Positions 34,801 through 44,234 are shown, counted from the first letter of the stretch. The stretch is DNA of 64,000 nucleotides from M3007 sp035299505 (GCA_035299505.1 DATGWL010000159.1:4353-68352), one strand, 5' to 3'. Notes: generated by a model from the letters alone, not told the origin. Program-made: numbers and translations.

Positions 34801-37504
34801 CTCCGGAAGGGGAAACAGCAAGGTCAATGCTACCGTTGGGTACTGTACAAGAGGCATTTGCCTGTGGCAAGGCGTTCAGGTTCAGCAACAGGTTGTTGTT
34901 ATTAACCGTAACGGTGCGCATTTCAGTGCAACCATTGGCATCTGTCACCACTACCGTGTAAGTCCCCGGTGGAATACCTGTTAAATCTTCTGTTGTTGCG
35001 GTATTTGACCATAGGTAATCAAATGGCGCCGATCCGGTGGTTACCGTCAGGTCTGTTGCGCCATTGGACAGGCCACATTCCGCAGGCAATCCGGCTACCG
35101 ACAAACTTGGGCTAACTGTTTGGTCCGGAACCACATACGAGCCCGTGGAGGTACAACTGCCCAGCGTAACCGTTACTGTATATGTTCCTGGCAACAACTG
35201 GTTGAGGTCTTCGGTGGTTGACATATCAGACCACAGGTACTGATAGTTTCCAGTAGGCCCCACGCTGAGGTTTATGGCGCCATTGGCAGAAATACAGGAG
35301 GTGTTGCCCAGCGGACTGGCTTGTAAAATGGGCGGCGCATTACTGGCGGCAATCGTAACTGTATTAATATCAGAGCATCCGTTGGCGCCGGTTACAGTTA
35401 CCGTATATGTACCGGGTGTGAGGTTTTGCTGATCTTCTGTTGTTGCGGCATTGGACCAAACAAAGGTATACGGTGGCAATCCGGTATTTACTGCGAGATC
35501 TATAGCACCTAAATCCAATCCGCAATACGCATCGGTAGCATTGGAGGAAAGCGTTGTAATCAAGGCCTGGTTGGTTATTTCAAACGTATCCCAGGCAATA
35601 CAATTGAAACCAAGCGTTACCGTCACCAAATACGTACCGGCGGAAAGGTTGGTCAGACTGTCAGTTGTTTGTCCACCAGACCAGGTAATCACATAAGCCG
35701 TATCAGGTGGAGAGATCTCAAGTCCAATGGAGCCATTTGATGCGGTGCAGGAATTATTATCCAGCACATTAGCCTGAAGGGCAACATCTACGGAAGTATT
35801 GGGGACTATGACAACGTTCTCTTTGGTGCAGCCCACGGCAGAAGTAACGGTAACGTAAAAAGTATCGGCCAGTAGTCCAGATAAGTCCTCAGTAGTGGCG
35901 CCATTACTCCATTGGAAAGTGAAGGGAGCGGTAGCCTCTCCAAGCACCGACAAGTTGATGGCGCCATTGGCAAGGCCGCAAAAACTGGGGGTTGGGGTGG
36001 CCGGAATCACCGGATATTCGGTTACATCACCCACATTGTAGGTTTCAACAGCGGTGCAGGTGCCTCCGGCGCTGATGGTTACAGTATAATCGCCCGGGGC
36101 CAGGTTTTTCAGGGTTGTAGTGGTGGCTCCGTTCGACCATTGATAACTCAGGTTTGCCGGAAAGAGTGATAATTGAATTTGCCCGTTAGTGGTATCGCAG
36201 GCCGTTTGGTCTGTGATTTGAGCGCTGTAGCTGAATAAAACCGGATTATCATCTATGGTTGCACTGGCTGTGAACGGGCACCCGTTAATGCCGGTTACTG
36301 TAACATCATATGAGCCCGCCGGCACATTAGCCAGGTCTTGTGTGGTTTCTCCATTAGACCACAGGTAAGTATAAGGCGGTGTGCCACCAGGCAAAACCGT
36401 CAGGTTCACAAATCCGTTGCTAAAACCACAGGTCGTTGGGGTTCCATTGATTGTGGTTTGCGGAATGGCTGGCTCATGGGGCACGTAGATAACATCCGTA
36501 ACAAAACAGGCCGCATTAAAAGATATGGTCACAAAATAACTTCCACTGGGCAGGTTACTGATCGTGGAAGTAGTTTCACCGTTCGACCACAAATAACTGA
36601 ATGGCCCCTGCGAAAGCGGGTGAACAATTGGAATAGAAATACTGCCGTTTCCACCAATACAAGTAGTGTTGGGGTTAAGCACAATGGCGTCTTCCTCAAT
36701 CAACAATGGCCAGTTGATATTCCCTACCTCCAAGGTTTCCGTATCTGTGCAGCCATTGGCATCGGTTACTGTTACGGTATAGGTTCCGGCGAAAATATCC
36801 TGAATAGCCTGGTTGGTTCCGCCATTTGACCAGATAAAGGAATAGGGCTGGGTACCTCCGGCGACCATAACACCGGCGACGCCATCATTCCGTTCACAAC
36901 TGGTTGGTACAACGCCATTGGCAGGCGGAGGGAGCCAAATGGAAGGGCTACCTGCATTATCCGGCACATCGAATTCCCAGGTAGAGTTGCAAGTCACGCC
37001 AAAGGTGATGGTTACCGTATAGGTTCCGCTGTTCAAACCCGAAACATCTTCTGTGGTTGCACCGGTTGACCAAAGGAAGGTCCAGGGCCCCGGTGGATTA
37101 GGGGCAATATCCAGCGCGCCGGTAAACGGCCCCGAACAGGATGTATTTCCGGTGGGCACTACATGGACGTCTAATGGAGCTGCAGGTGGCAAATCCGGAA
37201 CATCCACATCGAGCACTTGCGGAACTCCATTCGCGTCTGTTACTACCACAAAATAAGTGCCGGAGGTAAGTCCCGTCAGATCCTGCGTTGTTGCGCCATT
37301 AGACCATAAGTAAGTCCAGGGCCCCGGAGTACTCGGATCAGGAGTCAGGTCAATGGAACCTGTACCCTGACCGCAAAAATCGCCAATGACAAACACCGTT
37401 GGCAGCAGTACTGGACCGGGTGGCAGAGAACTGGCACTAATCTGAAGCGAACAAATGAGGATTACCGTAAAAACATAAGCACAGTGGGTTGATAATTTGT
37501 TCAT
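31802..37504 (-). CDS. giant SprB-like repeat adhesin with CHU_C (type B) T9SS sorting domain
   Basis: 1900 residues from MNKLSTHCAYVFTVILICSL (signal peptide). Eighteen about 75-residue SprB-type modules follow, each with YLWSN-ATTEDL-GTYTVTVT. They alternate strictly between a form ending in DANGC-like and one ending in a GxxC-like strand. Three or four longer Ig-like segments (TLNCGISSIELTG, ILTCTQLTQLL, ILLDCAGAP) come next, then a gliding-motility-associated CHU_C domain (YAPNIFSPNEDGENDLF ... NPGVFVWQAVVEY). SprB is the mobile surface adhesin of gliding Flavobacterium; related proteins serve as adhesins. Exported by the T9SS via the type B signal. Confidence 0.92.
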   Translation of the reverse strand: MNKLSTHCAYVFTVILICSLQISASSLPPGPVLLPTVFVIGDFCGQGTGSIDLTPDPSTPGPWTYLWSNGATTQDLTGLTSGTYFVVVTDANGVPQVLDVDVPDLPPAAPLDVHVVPTGNTSCSGPFTGALDIAPNPPGPWTFLWSTGATTEDVSGLNSGTYTVTITFGVTCNSTWEFDVPDNAGSPSIWLPPPANGVVPTSCERNDGVAGVMVAGGTQPYSFIWSNGGTNQAIQDIFAGTYTVTVTDANGCTDTETLEVGNINWPLLIEEDAIVLNPNTTCIGGNGSISIPIVHPLSQGPFSYLWSNGETTSTISNLPSGSYFVTISFNAACFVTDVIYVPHEPAIPQTTINGTPTTCGFSNGFVNLTVLPGGTPPYTYLWSNGETTQDLANVPAGSYDVTVTGINGCPFTASATIDDNPVLFSYSAQITDQTACDTTNGQIQLSLFPANLSYQWSNGATTTTLKNLAPGDYTVTISAGGTCTAVETYNVGDVTEYPVIPATPTPSFCGLANGAINLSVLGEATAPFTFQWSNGATTEDLSGLLADTFYVTVTSAVGCTKENVVIVPNTSVDVALQANVLDNNSCTASNGSIGLEISPPDTAYVITWSGGQTTDSLTNLSAGTYLVTVTLGFNCIAWDTFEITNQALITTLSSNATDAYCGLDLGAIDLAVNTGLPPYTFVWSNAATTEDQQNLTPGTYTVTVTGANGCSDINTVTIAASNAPPILQASPLGNTSCISANGAINLSVGPTGNYQYLWSDMSTTEDLNQLLPGTYTVTVTLGSCTSTGSYVVPDQTVSPSLSVAGLPAECGLSNGATDLTVTTGSAPFDYLWSNTATTEDLTGIPPGTYTVVVTDANGCTEMRTVTVNNNNLLLNLNALPQANASCTVPNGSIDLAVSPSGAYNFQWSNQATTEDLDNLNNGNYVVTVTLGTCQASASFTVADQTTSPVLNSAVTAAICSNSNGSIDLSVSGALGPFDYLWSNQATSEDLTAILPGNYTVTVSAPNGCTQVVTYNVANNASTFSLAAAAIPLTNCANANGAIDLNITPAGAYEFLWSNAATTEDVQGLQPGVYTVSVSQPGNCTATASYFVTDQRTNPASNQSIVPEWCGLSDASIDLTVSGGTAPFSYLWNNGQTSQDLSNVVAGTYTVVVTDQNECTVSNTIMVPGNSISISLAGTGASNSSCLLNNGSVDLSVNPSGTFTYQWSNQATTEDLTGLYGGTYTVTVSAGGNCTNTAVFSISNDLPSPQMTPNIAAGFCGQNVGSIDLSVTGAPQPFTFLWTGGATTEDLSNLLSGVYTVVVIADNGCSASSSFTVPENTITPQLSGIPVADNSCVAINGSVDLSVSPALGYTYLWSNNATTEDLNGIPAGTYAVTVNGGGACTSTAVYVVDDATTQPQTNIQAPTTTLNCGISSIELTGTISGTPNAGSYQWLSNGNPLGTGNVLNITAPGQYTLVVQDILTFCTASSTISIEEDVNIPDVAIAPPGILTCTQLTQLLSGGSATNGVQLTWATINGTDTTLLGNGPTLTVNAAGSYHLFVFNPANQCGNAVSTIVAADQVLPSADAGPAILLDCAGAPGNLTGNGTGAPNLQWIWSTLDGHILSGAETATPLVDQAGEYQLLVTNPNNGCTDTDLVTVDAGISKITVELTQPSCLVETGTILVNGLTGISAPVSYVLNQEPPISQNQFAGLEPGTYNILVTGANGCTATADAMLEPPTLLEINLDPQATVVLGYEYQLDAQLNIPPSDIASVQWTPEAGLDCATCLNPLASALNNTEYRLTVVSNQGCKAEAALQLRVDKTRHIYAPNIFSPNEDGENDLFRIFGDPVNVVRIRSLQVFSRWGEQVYQLDETLPADTETGWDGSLRGQPMNPGVFVWQAVVEYIDGQSVFFSGDVTLVR

Positions 37505-37582
37505 GGGCAAAAGGATTGTTGTTTAGCACTTTTTTCAACCTAATAACCGACCTGAAAATGGATTAAATCAAGAGAGAGATAT

Positions 37583-37590
37583 CAAAGATA
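37583..37590 (-). promoter_or_regulatory. -7 box (TATCTTTG) upstream of the giant adhesin gene
   Basis: On the minus strand TATCTTTG matches the Bacteroidota -7 consensus TAnnTTTG, about 80 bases before the start codon. No clear TTTG -33 box was found at the right distance. Confidence 0.4.
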
Positions 37591-37694
37591 GGATAATATC
37601 GAGTTTTGCGGCCTGAGGCAAAATATTTATCTGACCCCAATGTAGTTTTTTTGGGTAAAATTTTGAAATTGGCGAATAATCGCCAACAGAAAAC

Positions 37695-37725
37695 AATAAG
37701 AGCCGCCTTTAGGGCAGCTCTTATC
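37695..37725 (-). terminator. terminator of the M1-peptidase transcript
   Basis: On the minus strand the stem ATAAGAGCTGCC / GGCGGCTCTTAT (one G-T wobble) is followed by TGTTTTC. It lies about 30 bases after the M1 peptidase stop. Confidence 0.7.
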
Positions 37726-37753
37726 ATTCAGTATCGGGAAAATCAGCGCTTGG

Positions 37754-39400
37754 TTACAATTTTCGGGATTCTACATAAAAATCCGGATCAATAGCCAGAT
37801 TGGTGTTTTTATTGAGTTTATGCTTCACGGTCTTCCATTCCGTGGTTGGGTAAATGAAGGTAAAAATGCCTGGTTTTAGGGCCACTTTTACCGGCAAATC
37901 AAATCCATTAACACAATTAATCCAGCGGTACTCCAGTTTCCGAAGTTTCATTCTGTACTCTAGCACCGGTACATCTGCATGGCGCAGATATTGATCAAAA
38001 ACCCGGCTTAGATCCCGTTTCAGGACCTTGCTCATATAGGCTTCAACCTGGGCACTTGTTACCGTTTGGTGGTAAAACTCCCGATTCAGTCCCCGCAACA
38101 TCTCCAGCCAAATGACATCGTCATTAGCTACCTGCCTGAGGGTATGCAGGAAATTGCCGCCTTTATAGTACATATCCAGAGGGCCATCTGCATTTACTCC
38201 ATAAGGCGGTATGATGGGTTGCTTGTTTTCAATCAGTTTGCGGCAGCCTCTCACGTATTCCGCTGCGGCTTTTTTGCCATAGTAATATTCTGTGTAGAGG
38301 CTTTCACTGTAATTCGTAAAGCTCTCGTGAATCCACATGTCGGCATTATCGCGGTAAGTAATATTGTTGGCAAACCACTCGTGTCCACTTTCATGTACAA
38401 TGATGAAATCCCATTTTAAGCCCCAACCTGTTTTGGATAAATCCGTTCCACGATACCCGTTCACATAATTGTTCCCATAGGTTACCGAACTCTGATGTTC
38501 CATGCCCAAATAAGGAACTTCTACCAGCTTGTAGCCGTCTTCATAAAATGGATATGGACCAAACCAATGTTCAAACGCCCGCAGCATGCCTTTGACCTGC
38601 TGAAAATGTTGCCTGGCTTTTTCCAGGTTTTCCTGTAAAACGTAATAATTCAGATCAAGCACCCCTTTTTCCCCCTGAAAGGTGTCGGCAAAATGAGCAT
38701 AATCAGCAATGTTCAGGTTTACCCCATAATTATTGAGCGGATTAGACACAAACCATTCAAATGTTCGGGTTCCGTCCTGATTCCGGGTTACAGAACGCAA
38801 TCTGCCATTGGATACATCGGTCAGTTTTTCCGGCACCGTAATACTGATACGTTGTGAATCAGGCTCATCATATGGGTGGTCTTTACATGGCCACCAAACG
38901 CTGGCGCCCAGCCCCTGACAGGAAGTGGCCACAAAAGGGTTGCCCTGTTTATCTTTAGACCAACTGAAACCGCCGTCCCAGGGCGCCCGGATAGCTTCTT
39001 TTGGTGCGCCGGAATACCATATGGTAACAGACTCAAGCGCGTCCTGCGCCTGTTCCTTTTCCAATTCCAGCCAATAAGCATTTTTGCCTACCTGCCTGAT
39101 AATCAGCGGCTTGCCCGCTTGTTCCGCACTATCCATACTAAGTGGCGGCTGAAGATCTACCTGCAGGTATTTCTGACCGCCGGTAAGTACCTTATACCGG
39201 ATAATATTATAACCGCTTATCCTTTTTTTACCGATATCCACATTTACATGCAGGTCATAAAAATTCAGATCCCACCACGCGCGCTCAGGCGTGATGCTGC
39301 CGCGCAAGGTATCGTCGTGGGTATAAGTAGTGTGCATTTGAGCCTTTGCCTCAGGAGGCCAAAGCGTTCCAAGCAACAGAAGAACTACCGGTAAACGCAT
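37754..39400 (-). CDS. secreted M1-family zinc metallopeptidase
   Basis: 548 residues from MRLPVVLLLLGTLWPPEAKA (signal peptide; the longer frame adds 8 residues). The domain order is that of aminopeptidase N-like M1 enzymes: an N-terminal beta saddle, the exopeptidase motif GMEHQ (299-303, replacing GAMEN), the zinc site H336-E337-x-x-H340 with Glu359 (HESGHEWFANN ... WIHESFTNY), and a catalytic Tyr region. It lacks the C-terminal helical domain of full-length APN, as is usual for Bacteroidota M1 proteins of this size. Probably periplasmic. It is 42 bases downstream of the BNR gene and may be co-transcribed with it. Confidence 0.9.
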   Translation of the reverse strand: MRLPVVLLLLGTLWPPEAKAQMHTTYTHDDTLRGSITPERAWWDLNFYDLHVNVDIGKKRISGYNIIRYKVLTGGQKYLQVDLQPPLSMDSAEQAGKPLIIRQVGKNAYWLELEKEQAQDALESVTIWYSGAPKEAIRAPWDGGFSWSKDKQGNPFVATSCQGLGASVWWPCKDHPYDEPDSQRISITVPEKLTDVSNGRLRSVTRNQDGTRTFEWFVSNPLNNYGVNLNIADYAHFADTFQGEKGVLDLNYYVLQENLEKARQHFQQVKGMLRAFEHWFGPYPFYEDGYKLVEVPYLGMEHQSSVTYGNNYVNGYRGTDLSKTGWGLKWDFIIVHESGHEWFANNITYRDNADMWIHESFTNYSESLYTEYYYGKKAAAEYVRGCRKLIENKQPIIPPYGVNADGPLDMYYKGGNFLHTLRQVANDDVIWLEMLRGLNREFYHQTVTSAQVEAYMSKVLKRDLSRVFDQYLRHADVPVLEYRMKLRKLEYRWINCVNGFDLPVKVALKPGIFTFIYPTTEWKTVKHKLNKNTNLAIDPDFYVESRKL

Positions 39401-39442
39401 AGCAAATGGTTTTGGATCGCACAAAAACTTCTTTGCACGATG

Positions 39443-41008
39443 TTAATCAACAAAGACCACTTTACGGCGGGCCACTTTACCATCAACTTCCAACAGAATA
39501 AAGAACGTTCCGGAGCTCAAGCCAAGTCTTTCCGGTTCAATTTTTTCCAGGTATTTGCCCGCTTCCCGCCATTGATGATCAATCAACACTGCCCGAACCT
39601 GACCTCTTGGATCGAGCAGAGAGAGACTTATCTGCGATTTTTTGTGCAATTTGAAAGAAAAACCCGCTACCTCATGAAATGGGTTTGGATATGGGTCTTC
39701 TACAGAAAAGGCAGATTCCGTTGCAAGTGGTTCTCCGGTTGACACCAACACCTCCGGATCAACCAGGGCCGTCCATACTGAAAGTTCATTGCCAGCCAAA
39801 CGGGTCCAAATTGGCCGAACCATGTTATCATAGGCCACCACATTGGTATAATCGCCAAAAAAGAAATTAGAGGAAGGGGTGAACGGAGTTTCGCTCACCT
39901 TAAAGTTTTTGAAAGTCTGGCCGCCATCCTTGGAAACCGCCATGTACACATCCGTGCGCGTATCTGCATAGTTGCGCCGGTCGTAAAAAACAAACCAAAG
40001 CCAACCCGTTTTGGGGTCAATAGCCATCCAGGTAAAAAATTGCTGACGCTCGCTAGCATCGTCGTTCACCCGTATTGCCTGACTCCAGGTATTTCCGCCA
40101 TCAGTGCTTTTGGCCAGCCAGATATCGGTATTGGAAGCCCCGTTTCGCTGATCCGACCAGTTGATGTAAATGGTTCCACGATAAGGACCGGAACTGGTAT
40201 CGCAGGTGGTTACCGGTAAGCCGTTGGCCCTGCTGATGCCTGGAATTTCATAATCCCAACCGGATGGCTGATCGCCCACGAAAATATCTTCGCTGAGCCA
40301 GGTATTTCCCCCATCCAGTGAACGATCGAACCAGATTTTGTTGCGGTTCGACCAGGCTACATATACTTCACCATTGGGTCCAACAGCGGGCATGGCGCCT
40401 TCCGCCGTGTAATCGCTGTCTATACAGTCGCCGGAAAGTTTATTCAGGCGTTTAGCCACCGACCAGGTAGCTCCATTGTCGGTGCTTTTCGAGAACAGAA
40501 TGCGGGAACTATCGGTAGACACCGGTGAGCCGTATTTATCAAATTCCGTCCAGGTGACGTACAGGGTATTCGTTTTCCAATCGGTAGCCAGCCATTGTTT
40601 ATCCTGAGCTTTAACGCCATTCAATCCCATATAACTGCCGGAGTTCCAGGTTTGTCCGCCATCTGTACTTTTTTGGGCAATAATGCGGTCGATCCAGCTG
40701 CCCTGGGGCGGATTAGACAGGTGCAGGAAATAAAAGGCGCCTGTGGTATCGGTGCAAATGACCGGATCGCCCCACACGCCCCAGGGGCAACTGACGGGTG
40801 TTTGAGTCCAGCTCGTTCCACCGTTGCCGGAGAAATAAACATTGTCAATATTGGCAGCTGCAACCTGCTGCAGTGGATTTTTGGGATTAATACAAATGCT
40901 GGGTTCGTTCGGACTGTTTTGATTGCCTATCAGGATGTTTTGATGTTGGGCAAAAGTTGGAAGTCCAAAAAACAATAGCCCTAAGGCGGAGAGAATGGAT
41001 TTGATCAT
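39443..41008 (-). CDS. secreted BNR/sialidase-fold beta-propeller protein with T9SS sorting domain
   Basis: 521 residues from MIKSILSALGLLFFGLPTFA (signal peptide). At least five Asp-box (S-x-D-x-G-x-T-W) motifs mark a six-bladed sialidase-type propeller: KSTDGGQTWN, KSTDNGATWS, RSLDGGNTWL, KSTDGGNTWS and SKDGGQTFK. The arginine triad of true sialidases was not identified, so enzymatic activity is uncertain. The last about 80 residues (PYPNPFHEVAGFSF ... GTFFILLEV) form a type A T9SS domain. It is divergent from the DUF4874 gene with a 92-base shared upstream region. Confidence 0.87.
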   Translation of the reverse strand: MIKSILSALGLLFFGLPTFAQHQNILIGNQNSPNEPSICINPKNPLQQVAAANIDNVYFSGNGGTSWTQTPVSCPWGVWGDPVICTDTTGAFYFLHLSNPPQGSWIDRIIAQKSTDGGQTWNSGSYMGLNGVKAQDKQWLATDWKTNTLYVTWTEFDKYGSPVSTDSSRILFSKSTDNGATWSVAKRLNKLSGDCIDSDYTAEGAMPAVGPNGEVYVAWSNRNKIWFDRSLDGGNTWLSEDIFVGDQPSGWDYEIPGISRANGLPVTTCDTSSGPYRGTIYINWSDQRNGASNTDIWLAKSTDGGNTWSQAIRVNDDASERQQFFTWMAIDPKTGWLWFVFYDRRNYADTRTDVYMAVSKDGGQTFKNFKVSETPFTPSSNFFFGDYTNVVAYDNMVRPIWTRLAGNELSVWTALVDPEVLVSTGEPLATESAFSVEDPYPNPFHEVAGFSFKLHKKSQISLSLLDPRGQVRAVLIDHQWREAGKYLEKIEPERLGLSSGTFFILLEVDGKVARRKVVFVD

Positions 41009-41073
41009 CATGATGTTCACGGTGGGAATGTGTACCCGGATTTATTACAAATCGTAAAATTAAAGGCAATAGC

Positions 41074-41081
41074 TATATTTG
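41074..41081 (+). promoter_or_regulatory. -7 box (TATATTTG) of the DUF4874/DUF4832 gene
   Basis: Exact match to TAnnTTTG, 19 bases before the start codon. The -33 position holds only an AT-rich stretch, so this is a partial match. Confidence 0.4.
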
Positions 41082-41100
41082 TTCTACTAACCTACCAGCC

Positions 41101-44040
41101 ATGTATCTTTCCCGACGTATTGTTTGTCTCTTTTTTGGACTTTACCAGACTTTATGTCCGGCACAGTCGCCAATAACCACCATCATCTACACGCCCAGCA
41201 CATCCGATTTCCCCAATCCGGAGCGCGGTTTTATGCAGTTCACGGAAACCTCTTCGGGCAGTTATGTGCCGCTTGACCCCGTAGATCTGTCAACCTGGCG
41301 TACGCTGCATCAACCCTGGGGGGCCGACTATGCCTTCCATGCCACGCTTGGCTACCGGGGTTTCTATTTAGAGGATTTTGTAAACAGTCCAATATCAACC
41401 GCCTACCTCAACGCCATGCAAACCGATTTCAACCTGGCGCGGCAGGCCGGAGTGAAACTGGTTGTGCGTTTTGCCTATACGCACAGCGATATTCCTCCAT
41501 TTGGTGATGCACCAAAGCATATTGTGTTGCAACACATTGAACAACTAAAGCCGGTTTTACAAGCAAACGCAGATGTAATTGCCGTACTTAACATGGGTTT
41601 CATTGGCGCCTGGGGCGAGGGATATTATACTGATCATTTCGGATTGGGCGCCCTTTCCCAGCAAAACTGGAATGACCGTATCGAAATCTTACAGGCACTT
41701 TTGTACGCATTACCTCCAGATCGAAGTGTAACTGTACGTGTACCACAAACCAAACAAAAAGCCGTTTACGGAGCCGATGCGCCGCCCACCGTAGCCCCTA
41801 TTACCACTCAGGAAGCCTGGAAAAACACTTTTAAAGCACGTATTGGCTTTGCCAATGATTGTTTTATGTCGGATGCTACAGATTCCGGCACCTATATCAA
41901 TTATGATCAAAATGCGCCTGGTGGCTGCGACACCTGTGTTTTTAAGCCATATTGGGCAGAAGACAGTCAATTCGTGCCTGTAGGTGGAGAAACCTGCATT
42001 GACTGGAATCCGTATACCGATTGTGTTGGGCAGACAGGCGGGCAGGCGCAACATGAAATGGCACGCATGCACTTTTCCTACCTGAATGCCGGTTGGAACA
42101 ATACGGTAAACAACGATTGGGTGAGCGGGGGTTGCAGTGATGAAATCATTCAGCGACTCGGATACCGGTTTGTGCTACAACAGGGACAATACCCGGAGGA
42201 ATCGCGGGCTGGAGAACCAATTTCTATCAAAATAACCTTGAAAAACGCAGGATTTGCAGCGCCTTTCAATCCCAGAAAAGTACGCCTGCTGCTCCGGAAC
42301 ACCAGTACTCAGAGCATTTGGGCAGTAGATTTGCCAGACAACCCCAGAGGTTGGCTGCCGGGATCAAATGAGCATCTATTGGAGCATACTTTTTGTTTGC
42401 CTATGGATTTGCCGGCCGGAGAATATGCCTTGTTGCTTCACCTGCCTGATCCGTATCCATCCATTGCCAACCGGCCGGAATATGCTATCCGCCTGGCGAA
42501 TGAAGGAGTTTGGGAAGAGACCACAGGTTTCAACCACCTGCTGCACACCCTCACGGTAAATGGGATGGCCAATCCTCCTGCCTGCTCTGGCGAAAGTTGC
42601 TTTTTACCGCTAAATCCGGGTATACCCAATGCGCAGTTTGGTGCATCACTTACATCAGGTTGTGCACCATTCACCGTTCAGTTGTACAACCAATCAGCTT
42701 CCTGCTGGAAATATGACTGGATTTTGCAGGGCGGTTCGCCGGCCAGTTCACAGGATGCCAATCCGCTAGTTACGTATCCAACCGCAGGCGTATATCCGGT
42801 TGCGTTGACGGTGACTAATCCGGCCGGAAACGCCACGACCACCGTGCAGGATTACATTACAGTGAACGCTTTGCCCGTGGTAGATTTTACGGTTGCTAAC
42901 ATCAATGGTTTCACTTTGGCCTTTACCAACACCTCCCAGGGCGCCGACAGCTATCTCTGGGATTTTGGCGACGGCTCTGGCCTGTCTGATGAACCTAATC
43001 CGCAGCATGTATTTCCCGGCCCCGGCGCCTATTCTGTGCGTTTGACAGCCCTGAATAACTGTGGGCAGGTTAGTCGGGAGCAATTGATAGAGGTATATTG
43101 TCCGTTTAAAGACGTGCAAATTCAAAGTAACCCTGTTGGAGCGGTTTGTGCAGGAACAACTGTAAATTTATCGGTGAGCGGGACTTCGACAGGCAATTTC
43201 TACTGGGCATTTGAAGATGTTGGGCTACCTGGCGAGAATGGCCCTGTTCTCTGGCTGGATTCCGTACAAACGGGCCAGCAGGGGCAATATCGTGTTGAGG
43301 TGGTAGATACGCTGGGCTGTATTTACCAGGCTTTTTACCAGCTTACTGTTTTGCCATTGCCTTCCGTGGAAATACAGCCTTCCGGTGTAGTACAGGTTCC
43401 ATACGGCAGCAGTGCAACCCTCAACAGCGTTACCAACGGCCTGACCTGGCAATGGTCGAACAATGCCACTACTCCGCAAATTTCGGTAACGGAATGCGGG
43501 GCATATGGGCTTACGGTAACAAACAACAACGGTTGCAGCAGGGTGGCTATTCCGGTGGTTGTGCAGGTGGTTCCGGTGATTCAATGGGTCAACGACACCC
43601 TTTTCTCCAGTCCGGCTGCACAGTACCAATGGCAATTAAACGGCCAATCTATTCCGGGCGCCACCCATCCCTATTTTGTGCCCACCCAAACGGGAACCTA
43701 TCTGGTGGAGACTCCCTGTGAACCATCCGGATGGGTAGCTTCAGATCCACTGGAAGTAATCATAACCGGCACAAATCAGGCATTGGTTAAACAAATCTGG
43801 ATGTATCCTAATCCGGCAGAAATGGGAGAAGAAACCCTGATGATAGTACTGGATGCCATACCAACGGGTGAATACCGGGTTGTTTTTTCGGATTTATCTG
43901 GTCGTAAGGTTCAGGAATTTGAGGTTCCGGGAGCCGTTCAGACCAGCCTGCAAACGGCGCAACTACCGGCAGGAGCCTATTTGATTAGTGTGATACAGGA
44001 TGGGCAGTTACGCGCTGTTGGGCGTTGGGTTAAATTGTGA
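41101..44040 (+). CDS. secreted DUF4874-DUF4832 protein with PKD domains and T9SS sorting domain
   Basis: 979 residues. Signal peptide (LSRRIVCLFFGLYQTLCPA) is followed by DUF4874 (about 25-190, starting YTPSTSDFPNPERGFMQFTE, with the TIM-barrel-like VKLVVRFAYTHSD and NMGFIGAWGEGYYTD) and DUF4832 (about 200-500). Two PKD domains (about 535-670; SYLWDFGDGSGLSDEPNPQH) come next, then two Ig-like segments and a type A T9SS domain (MYPNPAEMGEETL ... GAYLISV). The DUF4874 barrel resembles glycoside hydrolases (the pair often sits on carbohydrate-active proteins), but no activity is proven. Surface or secreted location. Confidence 0.87.
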   Translation: MYLSRRIVCLFFGLYQTLCPAQSPITTIIYTPSTSDFPNPERGFMQFTETSSGSYVPLDPVDLSTWRTLHQPWGADYAFHATLGYRGFYLEDFVNSPISTAYLNAMQTDFNLARQAGVKLVVRFAYTHSDIPPFGDAPKHIVLQHIEQLKPVLQANADVIAVLNMGFIGAWGEGYYTDHFGLGALSQQNWNDRIEILQALLYALPPDRSVTVRVPQTKQKAVYGADAPPTVAPITTQEAWKNTFKARIGFANDCFMSDATDSGTYINYDQNAPGGCDTCVFKPYWAEDSQFVPVGGETCIDWNPYTDCVGQTGGQAQHEMARMHFSYLNAGWNNTVNNDWVSGGCSDEIIQRLGYRFVLQQGQYPEESRAGEPISIKITLKNAGFAAPFNPRKVRLLLRNTSTQSIWAVDLPDNPRGWLPGSNEHLLEHTFCLPMDLPAGEYALLLHLPDPYPSIANRPEYAIRLANEGVWEETTGFNHLLHTLTVNGMANPPACSGESCFLPLNPGIPNAQFGASLTSGCAPFTVQLYNQSASCWKYDWILQGGSPASSQDANPLVTYPTAGVYPVALTVTNPAGNATTTVQDYITVNALPVVDFTVANINGFTLAFTNTSQGADSYLWDFGDGSGLSDEPNPQHVFPGPGAYSVRLTALNNCGQVSREQLIEVYCPFKDVQIQSNPVGAVCAGTTVNLSVSGTSTGNFYWAFEDVGLPGENGPVLWLDSVQTGQQGQYRVEVVDTLGCIYQAFYQLTVLPLPSVEIQPSGVVQVPYGSSATLNSVTNGLTWQWSNNATTPQISVTECGAYGLTVTNNNGCSRVAIPVVVQVVPVIQWVNDTLFSSPAAQYQWQLNGQSIPGATHPYFVPTQTGTYLVETPCEPSGWVASDPLEVIITGTNQALVKQIWMYPNPAEMGEETLMIVLDAIPTGEYRVVFSDLSGRKVQEFEVPGAVQTSLQTAQLPAGAYLISVIQDGQLRAVGRWVKL

Positions 44041-44044
44041 GTAC

Positions 44045-44072
44045 GATGAACGATGGACGATGGACGATGACC
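44045..44072. repeat. GATGGAC heptamer run
   Basis: Four 7-base words (GATGAAC, GATGGAC twice, GATGACC) begin 5 bases after the preceding stop codon. They look like a one-base variant of the GGTGGAC words in the CCGTNNN arrays. Confidence 0.7.
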
Positions 44073-44164
44073 ACACCTATTTAAGAGATTGATTTACAGT
44101 TTTTTATGGCAAAAAATTTAAAATCTTGTAAACAGCCAGGGATTAACCCCGTATTTCTGCTAGG

Positions 44165-44202
44165 AGCAAAAAAAGCCTCACCGGCTTGCGCCAGGAGGCT
44201 CC
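44165..44202 (-). terminator. terminator of the S24 repressor gene
   Basis: On the minus strand GAGCCTCCTGGC / GCCGGTGAGGCTTTTTTT with a GCAA-type loop. It lies beyond the repeat element at 44235-44404, so the element is transcribed with the repressor gene. 44073-44164 shows nothing recognisable. Confidence 0.82.
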
Positions 44203-44234
44203 GAAAACAATAAACAGCAGGATAGTATTCTTGT

